Part shown: in pieces, positions 32,045-45,790 of the stretch
How the letters are laid out: every line of letters begins with the position of its first letter
How positions within the stretch are numbered: the stretch's first letter is position 1
Source of the DNA: Erodium maritimum
Lineage: Eukaryota > Streptophyta > Magnoliopsida > Geraniales > Geraniaceae
NCBI GenBank assembly: GCA_963921825.1
Contig: OY997594.1
Location: forward strand, 55,599,675-55,663,674
Direction of reading: 5' to 3'
DNA length: 64,000 nt
Notes under the pieces: generated by a model
What the model saw: only the letters and a program-made list of their open reading frames with translations
The model's database searches: none
What the model was told of the DNA's origin: nothing
Program-made: the position numbers and the translations under genes

Positions 32045-34330
32045 AAAATATGAAAAGGGTGAGACAGACTCTGAATTCGTAGATTTTTTTTACTTTAATC
32101 CCTACAACGAAAATATCGGATTAATTTCATAAAAATAAAAATGGGGGAGGTCCTTAGAACAATAAAGGCTTACCTGTTTCACACAACAGTCATTTTCTGA
32201 CTGACCCGAAGACGGATGTGGTTTCAACTGTATGGCAGTAGAGATGAAATGAGCATTTAGTGAGAATACTAAGAAATGAGGGAAACGGTTTGTTGGAAGT
32301 GTGTCGACTATGGCAGGGCTAGGTGTGCATCCTCATACACACCTCGTAGCTAATTGGCCTACTCAATGATCCTGGAGAGTCTGCTTGGCAAACATCACCT
32401 TGGATTTTTTTGGGGTATCAGGTTCATTCGCTTGGATGGGTACGTCCAGACTCCTTTTCTTTTGCACCGAAAGAGGGGTGGTCACCATTGCATCCAGGAG
32501 GCGGAATTTAATGGCACCCTTCTACGATTGACCAATGGTCGTGGTGGAGGGGTGGCCACCAGGGCTTGGCGGTTCCTTTTACCATCCAGGATTGAGACTT
32601 GTTAAGTAAGAGGTTCCACGTCGCAGTTGCCTCGCTCGGTCCTAATCCCACGGATGTGGAAGGTGGAGGGTTGGAACGGTGAGGCACATGCATTCGGATC
32701 CACTTGTGTGTCGGTGTTGTAGGTATAAGATCTTGTACCGGGTTAGAGGATTGGAGACCTAACGGGAGAAATCCTAAAGGAACAATCGCCCTAGGTGTTG
32801 GAAGGAGGGGATTCGAATCCAGTCCTTGGCGAGGGGAGCTTCACATCGCGATGGGGTCCAACCAGTCCCTACGAACCCCTCTACGTAAATTGGAAAGTTC
32901 TGGAGCCTTAAGAGATATATCAAAATGGTAGATCTCCATGGGATCCATGAGGTCCCTCCGAGGACATTCCACTCCCTAATGGCCTATACATCCATAGTTG
33001 AAGTAGTAGTCTGGAAGACGCACATATGCAGTCGAACACGAATCGGTATTTGATGTCCTTCAACAAGGATACGCTCCGTTCGACGAAGGGGCGTGGCCAG
33101 TTCCTTCCACAACCGTACACCAAGAGTGTCTCTTCATGCGAGAACTGATTGGTCCATGCAGACCTCCACAAACTCGCCAAGGGCTTCCCTCCACTTGGAA
33201 AGTCGTCTCATCCATAAGTCCGTCCTAGGGTAGGTTGGACACTAAGGCCAAAATCTGGAGTTTGGCAAAGGACAAGGTGACCGGATTGATTCTTGGTTGG
33301 ATATCCTCCAAAATCAAAGGAACATGGTAGAAAGACCAAGGTTATCCTCTCTTGATCTTATTCTTTTCCTCCTTGGATGAAATAGAAGCCGAAAATGCCT
33401 CATCTCAGGTCCTTAATGACAAGACTGGTATGGGGCCAGACCTTTTGCATTAAGCCCTCCATGGAGCCTCGATCACAGTTGCATGTCGTGAAGAGGCGTC
33501 CCGCCAGACCAAAGGTCGTGTGTCTATGGTTGTGATTTGTTGTTGGATTCCTTGGGATATAGACTACTCAGTCCTCTTCTTGTTCCATCTTGAGGGCGTT
33601 GAATCCCTCTTGAAGGGCCAATAGTGCCTCCATCGAAGGGTGAGCGTCATATATTGGGGTTTCCTCACCAGGTGGGGCGGTCCGGTCTGATGTTGGTGGA
33701 GTGGTTTCAGCGATTCCCGTCGGCTCTTGGGGTTCGTTAGACAGGGAGATGGTGATAGTGGAAGGAAGGATCTCGTTGGTCCGATAGCTATCCATGTGGG
33801 CCTGATATCATCAGATTGTTGGTCGGATAGATCGGAAGAGGACTTACAGTACTCGAAAGAAACTGATTGGACGGTTGAGATAGATCCTTTAATGAAAAGG
33901 GTCGACCTAGGCGAAAGTCATGCAGTGCAACCGACAAGGCGACCAGGTAGTGGTCGGAGGGGAAGAGGAGAGTCTCGATGAGCTTTTTCCCTTGTTCGTG
34001 ATGGCTTGCTAAAGTCACTAGAATAGGCCAGGGGCATGCAGGGAGGGGTCACAGGGATCGAGTTTGTGTGGGGGAACACATGGGTGGAATCGAGTTGTCG
34101 GTAGCATCGAGGCAAGGGGAAATGGGATCATGGATGGTTTTATGGATCATGATTAAAGAGATGACGACGACGACAGGTGAGAGATCGGAAATAAGCGACG
34201 CACGTAGGGGAGATAAAGAGAGAGAGAGAGAGAGAGAAAAAGAGAGGGGGGGGGGGGGGAAGTGAGAAAAAACTAAAAGCAACTTTTACTATGATTTGTA
34301 GGTTGATATTATGAAATAGTATTAAGGACG
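32043..34330 (-). pseudogene. Worn LINE ORF1 remnant, DUF4283/CCHC type
   Basis: On the minus strand, about 33795-32720, short frames show the ORF1 order: MEALLALQEGFNALKMEQEE, then a DUF4283-like FGLAGRLFTT and then the knuckle region at 33016-32972. In the knuckle both leading cysteines have become tyrosine (YFNYGCIGH for CFNCGCIGH). More than six stops and frame changes separate the parts. No ORF2 follows. Edges are not defined: no A-tail or target duplication was found. The 5' side has a GA-run and G-run (34207-34260). Confidence 0.6.
34207..34260. repeat. (GA)n and (G)n microsatellite
   Basis: An AGAGAGAG run of about 22 bases, then AAAAAGAGA, then 13 G's. It lies at the start of the worn ORF1 remnant. 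Confidence 0.85.
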
Positions 34331-34336
34331 CATATC

Positions 34337-34965
34337 TTTTTTGAACAGAAAGATTCGTTAATAAATTTTACACATCGAACAAAACAAGTATTACATTTGC
34401 TAGTCATTTTCGGTGTTTAAGGGTCGACCAGTGAGTTGAATAGCTCTCGAAAAGGGAGATGAAATGCCTAAATAAAAAACAAATACTAGGTCGATCTTTC
34501 TTATCGATTTTCCGAAAAGATCAACCGATAAAGAGACCCGACCGGACACGTACCATAAGCATGAGCTACACCTACAAGAGATTTAAGATTCCGGTAGAGA
34601 TCTAAGATTTTAGAGAGTGGCTGATCTTGGTAAAGGAGGGCAGCAGAGGAGAGAGTATATTGATGGACGGCGGTGGATGGAGGAGCTCGGGAGCTCGCCG
34701 GATCTGGCCCGAAACCACCCCAACAAGAGGAACGTCGATAGATAGCTGACTGAGGAGGGACAACCGGAGTAGATCTCGGGGAGGAGAGCAGCTTTCTAGG
34801 GGGAAGTTCTTGACGATAATTAAGGAATGAGGAGGAGGAAGAGAACAAGAGGAGGTAGAGGTTTTCGGTAGCTCTAATAGCCGCCAACAACAGTTTATGC
34901 AAGCTGAGGAGGTTCTCTCATTTATAGAGAGACTTTTTCGATTATATTAACTTATTCACGTTTTT
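34337..34965 (-). mobile_element. Possible short retroposon (minus strand)
   Basis: The T-run at 34337-34342 followed by GAACAGAAAGATTCGTTAATA looks like a retroposon 3' end read on the other strand, similar in style to the end at 47366. Flanks AGGACGCATATCTT (left, 34325) and AGATGCATATGTT (right, 34966) are similar but not identical, so the target duplication is doubtful. The 133-codon frame 34501-34902 is Ser/Pro-rich with no known domain and no ATG at its left edge. Confidence 0.3.
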
Positions 34966-35204
34966 AGATGCATATGTTAATACAATAGATGTCTATGCTC
35001 ATTGATGTACTAATATATTGTAGAAACAATAATGATCTAGAATCTTAGTGAATTCTCTAGCCTCCATTCTGCTCTAATGATGCCCCAGTCACCTGTGAGC
35101 ATGCAACCATATTGTCCTCTACTACCACGCTATTGGTGATGCCTCATCATCCTTCTAATGAACTTATTAGATGAAAGAGGAATCACAATCTTACAAAAAA
35201 GTGA

Positions 35205-36700
35205 ATGCTTGCCTTTACTCTCCAAAATGATATCTCCTCGATGATAATCATATATTGTTGGATATTCTTGCCTTATCGAGTGATCAGATTCTCCACAAAG
35301 ATCCCTACCCAATGTCGACTCACCCCTCTGGCCATGGAAGATCGTCCACGACAGCTCCCCTCCACCAAGGTGGCTCATCCATTACGCCTCCCCTCCGCGG
35401 TGGCTCGTCCACGACGATTCCTCTCCATGGGGACTCGTCCACAATGTTTACTCCCTACAACGGGCCCTCCCTAATGACTACTCCATCACGTCTTCTTGCC
35501 TCTATTGCACTAAGTCAGGTGTTGTCCCTAGATGAACTTCATGAAGGCTTATATACATGTGCAATTGGGTAGGAAGAGTATGCAATGATCGAGGTTCCGT
35601 ATGAGTCGGTGGAAAAGGGCTCCCCGGTCTACCCATTTTATGGTATAGTCGGACGCCTCCTCACGACTCGGTCGTACAATAGGTTGTTGATACTTTAGGT
35701 CATATTGAAGGCTTGCAGGGCAACCTCGAAATGACTAAAGGTCATAAGCTGGGCCTTGATGTATCTACCTTCTACTTTTCCTTCCAAGCATCCAAAGACA
35801 AGGTCCGACGGGAGGAACCGTGGTGTTTACTCTGGGAAGCCCTCATTGTCTCCGACTTACCGATGTAGAGGACTATGGGAGTATCCCTCTTTTACAATAT
35901 CCATTTGTGGGCGTATGCGAGGGACATCCGTCTAAGTTCATGACGGAGGCCACAAGGACTCTAGCGGCCAGCTCTCTAGAATCTTGTGTCAAGGTCTGAA
36001 CGGATGTCTAGGGCCTCTGATAGGAAGGGGATTCGATTTTGGTTCTGGACAAACCGGGATAACCCCCTCGCCAAACCATGGTCCTCAAATTCTGTGAATT
36101 CCTGCAACAAGTGCTTATCAGGCTTTAGTATGAGCGCCTCGCTATGTTCTTCTTTAACAATGGCCACTTGGGCCATCTAGTTCACGAATGTTCATTTTCT
36201 ACACCCGGGATATCCATAGTTGCTGATCAGAATAGGGGGTTGTGGTACCACTTCAGCACGAATGGGAAACTCCACAAACTTCTCTTGTCAAGGTATTGAC
36301 CCTACAAAAATACCCCTAGGATTCGGCCCGATAAGGTTATATGGCCATGTACCACTACTAACATCCAATGTCTTGCCAAACAACTCAGTGTACCTTTGGC
36401 GGGAACCACCCACCTAGCTAGCTCATCCTAGGTCAGAAACCGAGGAAGGTATGTCTTGGATACATATGACATCCTCCTGACCCACAATTAGACGGGACAT
36501 ACACCATTTGGGTCCTGCTCTCCCCAGAACCAAGATGGACACGTACTATAAAGGCCTTGGATATAGAGCCATGCCCTACATGGCCCCTACCCCCACCCAT
36601 CATAAATCCTCTATTGGGGAAATTGGCTCTCAAAGGAGCACGGTAGGGTGACAAAAGGAAGTGTCCTATGACATTGAGCTAAAGAAGATCGTAGCAAGGA
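35205..36700 (+). pseudogene. Worn LINE ORF1 remnant, plus strand
   Basis: The N-terminal part has a 27-bp-type tandem repeat giving PLRGGSSTTIPLHGDSST-like peptides (35330-35450). From about 35580 frames give EVPYESVEKGSPVYPF and a DUF4283-type GRLLTTRSYNRL. From about 36030 FWFWTNRDN- and RLAMFFFNNGHLGHLVHECS-like residues mark the knuckle region, where the first Cys is lost (FNNGHLGH for C-x2-CGHLGH). Many stops interrupt it. No ORF2 follows within the next kilobase. Confidence 0.6.
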
Positions 36701-38090
36701 AGAGGGCATTGATGCTAACCAACACAACTCTTGTAGAAGAATTTCATGAACATTGGGCGATATCTAGTAAGAACCCGTGTCGGGGTCAATGAGTGGCCCT
36801 ATGGGATACGAGGTGCTGGGGAGGAAAAGCCTCAAGACCCCTCGTTTAAAATCCGTCAACCATTATCCTCCATCAATTGATGGATCCCTAGTCTACCAGT
36901 GCACCCCTCACAGAGAGCAACGTACCCCTTCTAGGATCAAGCAATAGTTAGGTAATCTAGTATGTACCATCTCAAGACACAATTGATTACCACAAAAGCT
37001 ATAGTTTACTTATTTTACCAATGACTACATTTATTAAAGCCGTTATACTAATAGAATCAGAGATGTAGGGTTACCTACGGGTAATGTCTATGCTCATTTC
37101 CTGTTTCCTTCTTCGATGTTTTACTTCCTATAAGTTTAATACAATTTGGTACTTTTTGCTCAACATAATTAAAATCGTCCATTTATCCATTTAATTTTGT
37201 TAGGGTTTAATATTTATTTTCTTGAAACAACGAAATTGACCCTCTGTTCAAACCCTAAAACCCCAACCCTGAACCCAATCCTAATTCCAACCCTAAATAT
37301 TTTCTTCAGTAAAAATTGAATTAATTTGGAAATATTGTTTAGATAATAAAATAAACAAAAATATGTCTTTTAAGGCGATAAAGGCTCGTCTTCTCCAACG
37401 ACGATCATCCCACGTCTTCTCTAGCGAGGGATTTGTGCTCTTATTCGAACAATGAAAGATGAATCTAGGAGGGAGAACGGGAGTGATGGGTTCGAGGAGA
37501 GGAGGGACGTAGCTCGGAAATCGTATACCTGAAATTTCTCAAATCTGCAAATCTAGCGATGATGGCTCCTCATTCCGGCGAAGGCTAGCATTCGTGAAGC
37601 ATGCTCCACCAACTTCTCACAAAAATGTGAATATTTTATTTTGTATCTAGAATTGAAATACAATTGGAATCAATTAACGAAAAGACCATCGCTTTCTAAG
37701 CAATATCCAGACAAAAAAGTAGTAATTTTTTTTTTCGATTTCAGGGTAGTTTAGTCAATATCTTATGTGGATTTTGTGAAATTGATCATGAGATTGTTCG
37801 TATTTCTCAAATCAAAATCATTGTTATGTGTTTTACTTATAGTTATGTTGTATTATTGCTTGTCATGTGCTTCCATGACATAATAATCATCATGAGGCAT
37901 ATGGTGATCATGAGTCTTATGTTCCCTAAAAAAAATGAATGGTGTTTGTAATGGTAATGTCTTAATGGTGCATGTGATGATAATACATTGAGTTACACAT
38001 GTGCTTCACTTGTCAGTGTTTTTTCCTTACAATCAGATCAGCCTAAGTTATACATGTGCGCCATCACAACTCTATTTGCCGAAATGAGTT
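36700..38090. other. Unassigned, mostly AT-rich
   Basis: No gene or element ends recognised. A short degenerate telomere-like run (AACCCTAAAACCCC AACCCTGAACCC) lies at 37251-37280; a T-run at 37729. Nothing else stands out. Confidence 0.4.
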
Positions 38091-40250
38091 TCGTCTAGAC
38101 TCAAAAATACCAAATTCATGTGTTGATAAGAGGGTGAATGAGAGTTTGGTTGATTAATGTTGTTTGAAAACTTCCATACTCTAGCTCTTCCCAATTTATT
38201 ATATTTCAAAATCATGATTGTGTGGTAAGAAATTGAGAGTTTATGTTGTTTGATAATTAATAGCTCGATGAGACAATGAATTGCATGAATTGTGTATTTT
38301 GGAAGCCAATTTCTAGAATTGATTTAGTTGAGAAACAGACCTAACTAGGAGATTTGAAAATTTAAATGTATGCTTGATTAGTTGAATGTATGTTTAATTA
38401 ATTCATTGTGTTTTTAATTTGATTTAAGTACCTAGGAAAGGAAATTATAGTGGATGTGAAGTATTTAACATCTAGATTAATTAGGAGGCGATTTCCCAGT
38501 GTCGATTAATGAACATTAGATCAAGTCTTAACTCCATTCGTGTGATAGAACTGACTTGTCAATTAAAATTGTGATTATTGTTCGTGGTCTCCCTAGACTA
38601 GTCAAGGTAGGAAGGTGAGGTGCAGTCTGGGGTGACGCCACAGACCAAGATGCATAATTGGAATGTGTCGTAATCCTATCTTGGGACTTAATGTAGTTGT
38701 CACGTGCTGGGGTAGAACTTATTCCCCTTACCACCGGGTTGACAATTATCGAAGATCCATATCAACACTGATATTTAGAAAGAGGGAATTGTGCTTAATT
38801 GGGTAGTTCCATTATCCTACCCTTTATGTAAGTGTATGAGTGCATTGCAATGAGTCCTAGATCTCGCATACCCTTGATTCAGATTAGATTCTTTACTTTA
38901 TTTTTCAAGGTAATCTTGGGCAGTGTATACTTCATTAGGCGGATATCTATTAGGGCCTTAAGGGGGTTACGACATTTCTTATAAGTGTTGGGGATTTGTC
39001 AGTGCACTGACAATTTGTCTCTGTTATGGTTATGAGTACTTGAGGTGTTTTGCGTGAGTTTCTATTGAGATTCTCGGTCCTTACTTCAGTCGAGTCGTGA
39101 GACCATCCAGAGAGTTAGTTACAAACACCACACCAAAACTGAAATATAACTCAATCTTCATATATTATGATCGCCTACATGTCCATAGCATTCCTTGACT
39201 TGACTTGTATTTATGCCCTTCCAAAGTAGTAACTAACTCCTCTCCAACCGCTCTTTAGTAGCATCTCTAGAGATAGTCAATTCTTACTATCAACTCATAC
39301 TTTACGAGAAACTTATGTGAGCAAATGGGAGATTGTAATCAAAGTTACATTTGGGTAGTGACAACTCTCGTCTAAAGTGATCTTAGATAAGGAAACCTGA
39401 TAACTTGATGTGCTTAAATTATTGAATGCACCTTAGGATGAATCCAATTCCATCTCCATGTAGTTTTGACGCATTGAATTCTATAGATGTAAATAATGAG
39501 TGTATAGTTGTAGAAAATAGTTCACAAACTCTTGTTGAACCAAATCTTCCCATAATACCCATAGAGTTGGCTGACAGATCTATCAGATATCCAAGGGGTA
39601 CTATGGAAGATGCTCTCAAGAGAGGGGTTGACTTGAATCTCCCATTGATTTTATTTTGGTAGACATCGAGAATGATGTCGAAATTCCCTTTAGTGTGGGA
39701 GATTCATTTTTTGATTCTAGCAAATCAACTCTATATGTTCAACCCATCCCATTGGTTTTAAATTTAATAATGAGCATAGAGTTGTTAATATTAAGCATGA
39801 ATTTTGTGATGCATTTGCTACTCCTCATACCTTGTTTGTGGACTATTATTCTATTTTGGTATATGCTATTGACCCTTGTGGACAGGTGCATTTTCAAATT
39901 CATAGGATCCATATCCCTATCAAGTTATGCCAAGATGAACTTGATCATAATTATTCTATTAAGGCAAGCTTGATGATGTTGGCCTTGAGTTTGGAGCTCC
40001 TACAAAACTCAAGGAAAATGTTCTTATGCTACATTATGTACCTTCTCCCGCCTTTTTATCTACACTTGAAGAGGAGGACGCAATGGAAGTATGAGACGTT
40101 TGGGAGGCCTCCTGATTGAGCCTCCTACCCGTCGAGCAAATGACGTTAAACAAATGCGCTTGTTGGGAGGCAACCTAATATCCCTACCCCTCTTTGTTTT
40201 GTATATGTTATGTTTTGCTCTTATTTTCTAACTATTTGTGCAAGTTGCTA
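38090..40250 (+). mobile_element. Gypsy (Athila-like) fossil fragment
   Basis: A protease-region peptide with ELADRSIRYPRGTMEDAL lies at 39566-39625, a block seen in plant Athila/Tat-type gypsy elements. Further on, CTTGTTGGGAGGCAACCTAAT at 40161 matches the sequence that usually follows the pol region in such elements. The element is broken, with many interruptions, and its terminal repeats were not identified. Age: old. Confidence 0.55.
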
Positions 40251-40479
40251 GCCTCCAAAACTCCTTAAGACGATTCCCTCCATTTTATCCCCTTTTCGAT
40301 CAAAGAACCTAAAAAACACAATAGAGACAAAGTACCAGTAAAGAGAGAAAATTGGACCAAATTATACAACCCCGGGACTAAAAATCTAAAGAATATGGGA
40401 TAAAAACATTCAAAATTGATATATTTTATGTCCACATCAAGTAACCCCAATTGTCTTTTATTGAAACTCTACTGAGCTA
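40251..40479. other. Boundary between two fossils; nothing recognised
   Basis: Short stretch without identifiable element ends. Confidence 0.3.
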
Positions 40480-43099
40480 ACAGTTCAATTTACTTCTTTC
40501 ATAGGACAACTTAGTGAAGTCCAAAGAAATCATTTGAAGGATTTTTTTAATACCTCATATATCACCAATACGTTTGCTGGTATATCAACCCTTCATCAAG
40601 GCCTTCGTAATATTTCCTCCCCTAGGATTATAGATTTAGGAGCTACCAATCATATTACATGTGATGCTATTTTATTATCCAACACTTGGAACCAAAATCA
40701 TTTCTCATATGTGGAGATGGCGAATAGAGAGAGTGATTTTGTAAGTGTCGTCGAACAAGTGATCCTTGATCGTTCATTAACACTCTATCGTGTGTTTTTC
40801 GTCGTTAGTCCTTTTTAATTTTCTCTAAGTCAGTCATGTTACTCGTGACCTCAATTGCGCGCTAGTTATTTACTTAGAGTGTTGTGTGATACAAGATTTA
40901 TCATCGAGAAATTTGATTGGAACAGGTAGGGTGCAGAATGGCCTCTACTATTGGGAACCAACGACGGAAGAAAATTCGTTATTGACTCATGGAAACAATG
41001 ATACACAACTTTGGTATCAACGTTTGGGACACATGTCGGTATCCCGATTACCTCTAGTCCTAAATCTATCTATGAACTTCAGAAAACATGGACTAGGTGT
41101 ATGTTATGCTTGCTGTAGGGCTAAGAAAACTCGATTGGCCTTTTCAGTTCACACAAATAAAACCAGCCGTATTTTTAAACTCATTCATTGTGACATTTAG
41201 GGCCCATACCACACACCCTCACTCTCGGGATGTCATTTCTTCCTCTCAATCTTTGATGTTTTTAGCAGGTCCACTTGGGTGTACTTAATGAAGAATAATT
41301 TATAGGTAAAGACGAACATCCTTCGTTTCTTGAATTCGGCGACATGTCAGTTTGGTGTTCAAGTCAAGTGTCTCTACACTTATGGGGGTAAGTAATTTCA
41401 ACACCATGAGTTAACAGCTCACTATCATAACACCATCATGGAATTTCAAAACAACTGTCTCAATACTCCTCAGCAGAATGACGTCGTAGAAAAGAAACAT
41501 CGACATCTTCTCGAGGTTGCGCGGACCTTGCATTTTCAAGCCAGACTTCCATTACATTTTTTGGGAGAATGTGCACTCACAATAGCTTATTAGATCAACC
41601 GGATGCCGCTCCCAGTCCTTGGTAACAAAACCCATTTTGAGATGCTTTTTGGGAAGAAATCGGGGTATGACCTCCTCCAAAGTTTTGGTTACCTCTGCTA
41701 CATACACTGATAAACGGGAAATTTTTTTGCCTCGCAATCTCGACTTGGCCTACTTGTTGGATACACAAGAGGGAAGGAAGCGTATTGCATATACGATCTT
41801 GAAAGTCAGGCGATTGTTGAATCACGAGATGTACAATTTTGAGAATATTTTCCCAGGTGATTAGTTCACAAACACATAATCGGGTCATGAGGTCTCACAT
41901 TTTCCACCTTCCGTATTGCCTGACACAAGATTTCTACCCGACATCCATGCTCCATCATATGTGCCATCCTCTTCGCCCCTATTTATGATCAGGTTGATGA
42001 TATCATTAATGGGATTGTGGAATAACCACCCCTTACCACAAAGCGTGCACAGAAGATCTCCACGTGCTTGAGTGCACATAACTATACTTTATCGCTCTCC
42101 TTCACACCGTCTGATTCTGCCACGTCCCACACCGCTCCATCAGTATACTCAATGGTTGATCCTCCCATTCACACAATTTTATATGATAAATTGTCACCAA
42201 CTCACTATGCCTTTCTAGCTTCCATCCCCACTATCGATGAGCCACACACATTTCAGCAGGAAATTAAGCATGAGCATTGGCGAGGTTCCATGGCACAAGA
42301 AATTGCAGTTGTTGAACGAAATCATACTTGGACTTCAACAGAGCTTTCCCCATGAAAGCATGCCATTGACTCTAAATGGGTATACAAAGTGAAGTACCGT
42401 CCAGATGGGAAAATCAAACGTTACAAGGCTCGTGCCGTTGGGAAGGGTTACACTCAAGTGGAAGGGGTTCACTACACGGACACTTTTGCCCCCGTAGTGA
42501 AAATGGTCACTATTCGATGCATACTCGCCATTGCAGCCACTAGTAAATGGTCGTTGTACCAACTCAATGTCAACAATTCATTCCTTCATGGGGATCTACA
42601 TGAAGAGGTCTACATGAAAGTTCCAAATGGTTTCTTTAAACAAGGGAAGCATCGGGTTTGTCGCCTTCACAAATCGCTCTATGGTCTTAAACAGGCATCC
42701 CATAACTGGTACAAAAAATTCACAGAATCCATCATCTCACTTAGTTCAAAACTATCAATTGCTGATCATTCTCTCTTCACCTTCGTTGCTCTTAGCTCAT
42801 TTGTTGCGGTCCTCATCTACGTGGATGATGTTGTCATTACCAGCATAGATGGACCGCATATTCAACAACTCAAAGATCATTTGAACAACCAATTCAAAAT
42901 CAAGGATTTGGGAACCTTAAAATAGTTACTAGGTCTCGAAGTGGCTTGCTCGGCTTTAGGGATCGCCTTATCACAGAGAAAATATATCCTTGACATCTTG
43001 GCTGATAGTGGCTTTACTAGTTGTAAAATGACATTTTCCCACTCGTTCAACAACATCCTCTCTCGGTAGATACCAAACCTCTTTGTCAAGATAGTGGTC

Positions 43100-43104
43100 A
43101 ATAT
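43100..43104. repeat. 5-bp target duplication of solo LTR (left)
   Basis: AATAT, repeated at 45786-45790. Five bases is the standard LTR-element target duplication. Confidence 0.85.
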
Positions 43105-45785
43105 TGTCACGCCCAAATCCGGTTTTAACCGGACTCGAGACGTGAACTAAAACAATAATAAGTTTAGATGAAAGTAAAGCCAAAACAAGTCTCAATTAGT
43201 AGTTTAAAACTCTAAACAACGTCGCGAGTCACAGTTCAGTAAAAACAACGGTAAAACAATAGAGAAGATAACGGTACGTCTCTAGACTACTAGCCTAGAA
43301 CCCTCGCAAGCTCCCAAGCGTCGATCATTAGGGCATACTAGTACTCACCACCACGGGTAACCGTTCAATTAGGGCATACTAGTACATCACACAACTAATT
43401 TTCAACACGGAACTCGGAACCACAATCCTCAACTCAAGACCAAACCACACTCACAAACATACTCACACGAACAAGCACAAACTGCAACCACAACACTTAA
43501 CAGATCAACAAACAGCGTAAATAGTAAATCACACACACGTCCCGTACCAAGCCAACAGCACGCACATCACACACAGCAGACCCACACAAACGTAGTACAA
43601 CCAATCCAACATCTCCGGCTATCACAACCCGTTCCATTTATGTCGTACCGGATCACGAAGCCTCGGTCCTGACATCTTCCCGTCACGTAGACTCGGGGTA
43701 ACATACCAGACCGGAAATCCCTCAGTCGGACGTCTTCCTGTCACGTAGACTCAGGGCCTCACGTACAACGGACCGGCACATACCCCGGTCATAGGTCCTC
43801 CCATCGCAGAGACTCGGGATAACAGTCACACCGTCCTCGTCCTCAATACTCTACACCGGCATACTCTCTCAGTGTAGGTATCATTTCGGACACACAACTC
43901 CTCGTGGAACAAACATCAAGATAATATCACACATCACAATGCCATAAATTCAAACCCGGCTTACCAAGCACACAATCTTACCAAAACCAGTCACGTCGGT
44001 CTATCATCCATCCGACCATATCACAACCAAAGGTTCACGTCAATCACACGCATGGCACACTTGCCCATAGATAACCACACATAATACACCGAGTAATATC
44101 ACGACATGCTTCTCGATCTAACATACTTAAATCACTCATCGTGCATTTCAACCAAAAACAGGGCAATTCAATCAACACACAACCTAGGGGCTCGCCAAGG
44201 CCCGCATGCATTTCTACCAGCACAACAATCCCAAAATTACGGCTCGACATGGCACGTAAGCTATCCCTCGATTCACTCGTTCCTCACATCCTAATCATGC
44301 AGTTCTAACAGTTCAAATTAAGTAAAAACGACCTATAGGCATACTAGTAACTTTTTGCAATTGAACCAGTATCCGCTACGTTCCCTACCTCAAGACGAAC
44401 CGACAGCTACGTCTTCTAGCTGCTGACGTCATGGCCTAACTTCGGTCTTCTCGGGCGAAGTCCAAGTCTGATTTTAATAGGTAAAACTTACAATTAGTTC
44501 CGATACAGTCAAAATAAATTCAACAGTTGTCTTTTAAACTCGAGCGGGCTAAAAGCGGGATTATACGACGAATCGGGTTCAAGCACCCGAGCCCCGAGCA
44601 CAGAACCCGATGCACATTTCTCGAGGCACGGTTCCCAATGCACGGATCCTAGGGCACAGTTTCCGGGGCACAGATCCCGAGACACTGATCCCGATGCATG
44701 GGTTTCGAGGCACGTTTCCCGAGGTGTCCAATTCCCGCTTTTAATCCCATCCTAAGTCCGTTTAACAGTCCGATTTAAACGTCCCACATCCTCGTAACGG
44801 TTCGACAGTTCAAGGTTCTAATTTTTTATCGATCCGGTAATTCCGTCATCCAAGCGTTCCAGTTCGATCAACAGTCCAAAAGTCCTTTTTAAATCATATC
44901 TGATTTTTTTTAATTTAATTTTCGTTTCAAAACCTTTCTTTTATTTTCTTTTCTTTAATTTCAATTCCGATAATTTCTGTCTCAAAACAGACTGTCCAGA
45001 ATAAAAACGCATAAGGAAAAAGAAACGAAAGGGAGGAAGAAGTCTCGGGTCAGAAACCGACCGACCACCGCAAGAACGTCGCCGCCCGAGGCCTCATCGT
45101 AGGGAAAAGAACGACGGGAGGGTCACGGTTGCAGCCGTGGGAGTGGCGGAGCACGGCGAGGATTTCACCTCAGATCCGGACCGAAGGGCGAGGGTCTCAA
45201 CAGAGCAGCGGCGGTCCGAAACGACGGCGGCGGTTTGGTGTCGGTGTCCTCCTTCGCCGGCGAGCCAGACGGTGGATGGCGGGCTAGATCTTGAGGACTC
45301 CGCGGGTCTCCTCGTAGAAGAGGCCGCTGAAGCATTTGACGCCTTCACGGCGAGCCAGACGGGCACGGAGAAGAAGGAAGGTGGAGTGAGAGGTCGGGGG
45401 AGAGGGAGGGAAGGGAGGAGAGGGAGAGATGTGGAAAGGGAGAGATGTGGAAAGGGGCGGAGGTCGGAACCGAGAGAGGGAATCGAGAGGTTGGGGACGG
45501 CGCTGCTGAAGGATTGGGCCAAAAACCCTAAAATTGAGGTTAAATAACACGGGCTGGCTTAAACGGGCCTCATGTCGAAGTTGGTCCGCTCGGCCCAAAG
45601 GGAGAAGGGGATCCGAAAGGGGGCGGGTCTGGCCTGGCCGAGTTTACTGGTCGGGTCTGGTCCGACCCGGTCCGACACTTTACCTTTTTTTTAAACGAAT
45701 TAAAAATTAAACCAAAATTCAACCCCGACATTACCACGCAATTAAATAAAAAAACTTAGCCTTTTTAACCGGGGCGGTCTTTACA
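43105..45785 (-). mobile_element. Solo LTR of the long-LTR family, 2681 bp, nested in copia
   Basis: Starts TGTCACGCCC and ends GGTCTTTACA on the plus strand (TG...CA), with AATAT on both sides; the family end GGGGCGTGACA lies at the low-coordinate side, so it is in minus orientation. No internal domain, so it is a solo LTR left by recombination between the two LTRs. It belongs to the subfamily with CTAGCTGCTGACGTC (44430), also seen at 59690. It has a GC-rich patch (44590-44720) and lacks the hairpin segment. Copia reverse transcriptase lies to its left and copia RNase H to its right. Confidence 0.9.
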
Positions 45786-45790
45786 AATAT
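45786..45790. repeat. 5-bp target duplication of solo LTR (right)
   Basis: AATAT, matching 43100-43104. Confidence 0.85.

Noticed and set aside
32800-32840. tRNA-like GGATTCGAATCC box
   Set aside because: No cloverleaf could be formed around it; the region is a worn ORF1 remnant.
37245-37310. Interstitial telomere repeat
   Set aside because: Only a few imperfect CCCTAAA-like words; too short and irregular to call.
45137-45547. 136-codon plus-strand and 142-codon minus-strand frames
   Set aside because: Both lie in the GC-rich part of the solo LTR and are low-complexity; no family features.
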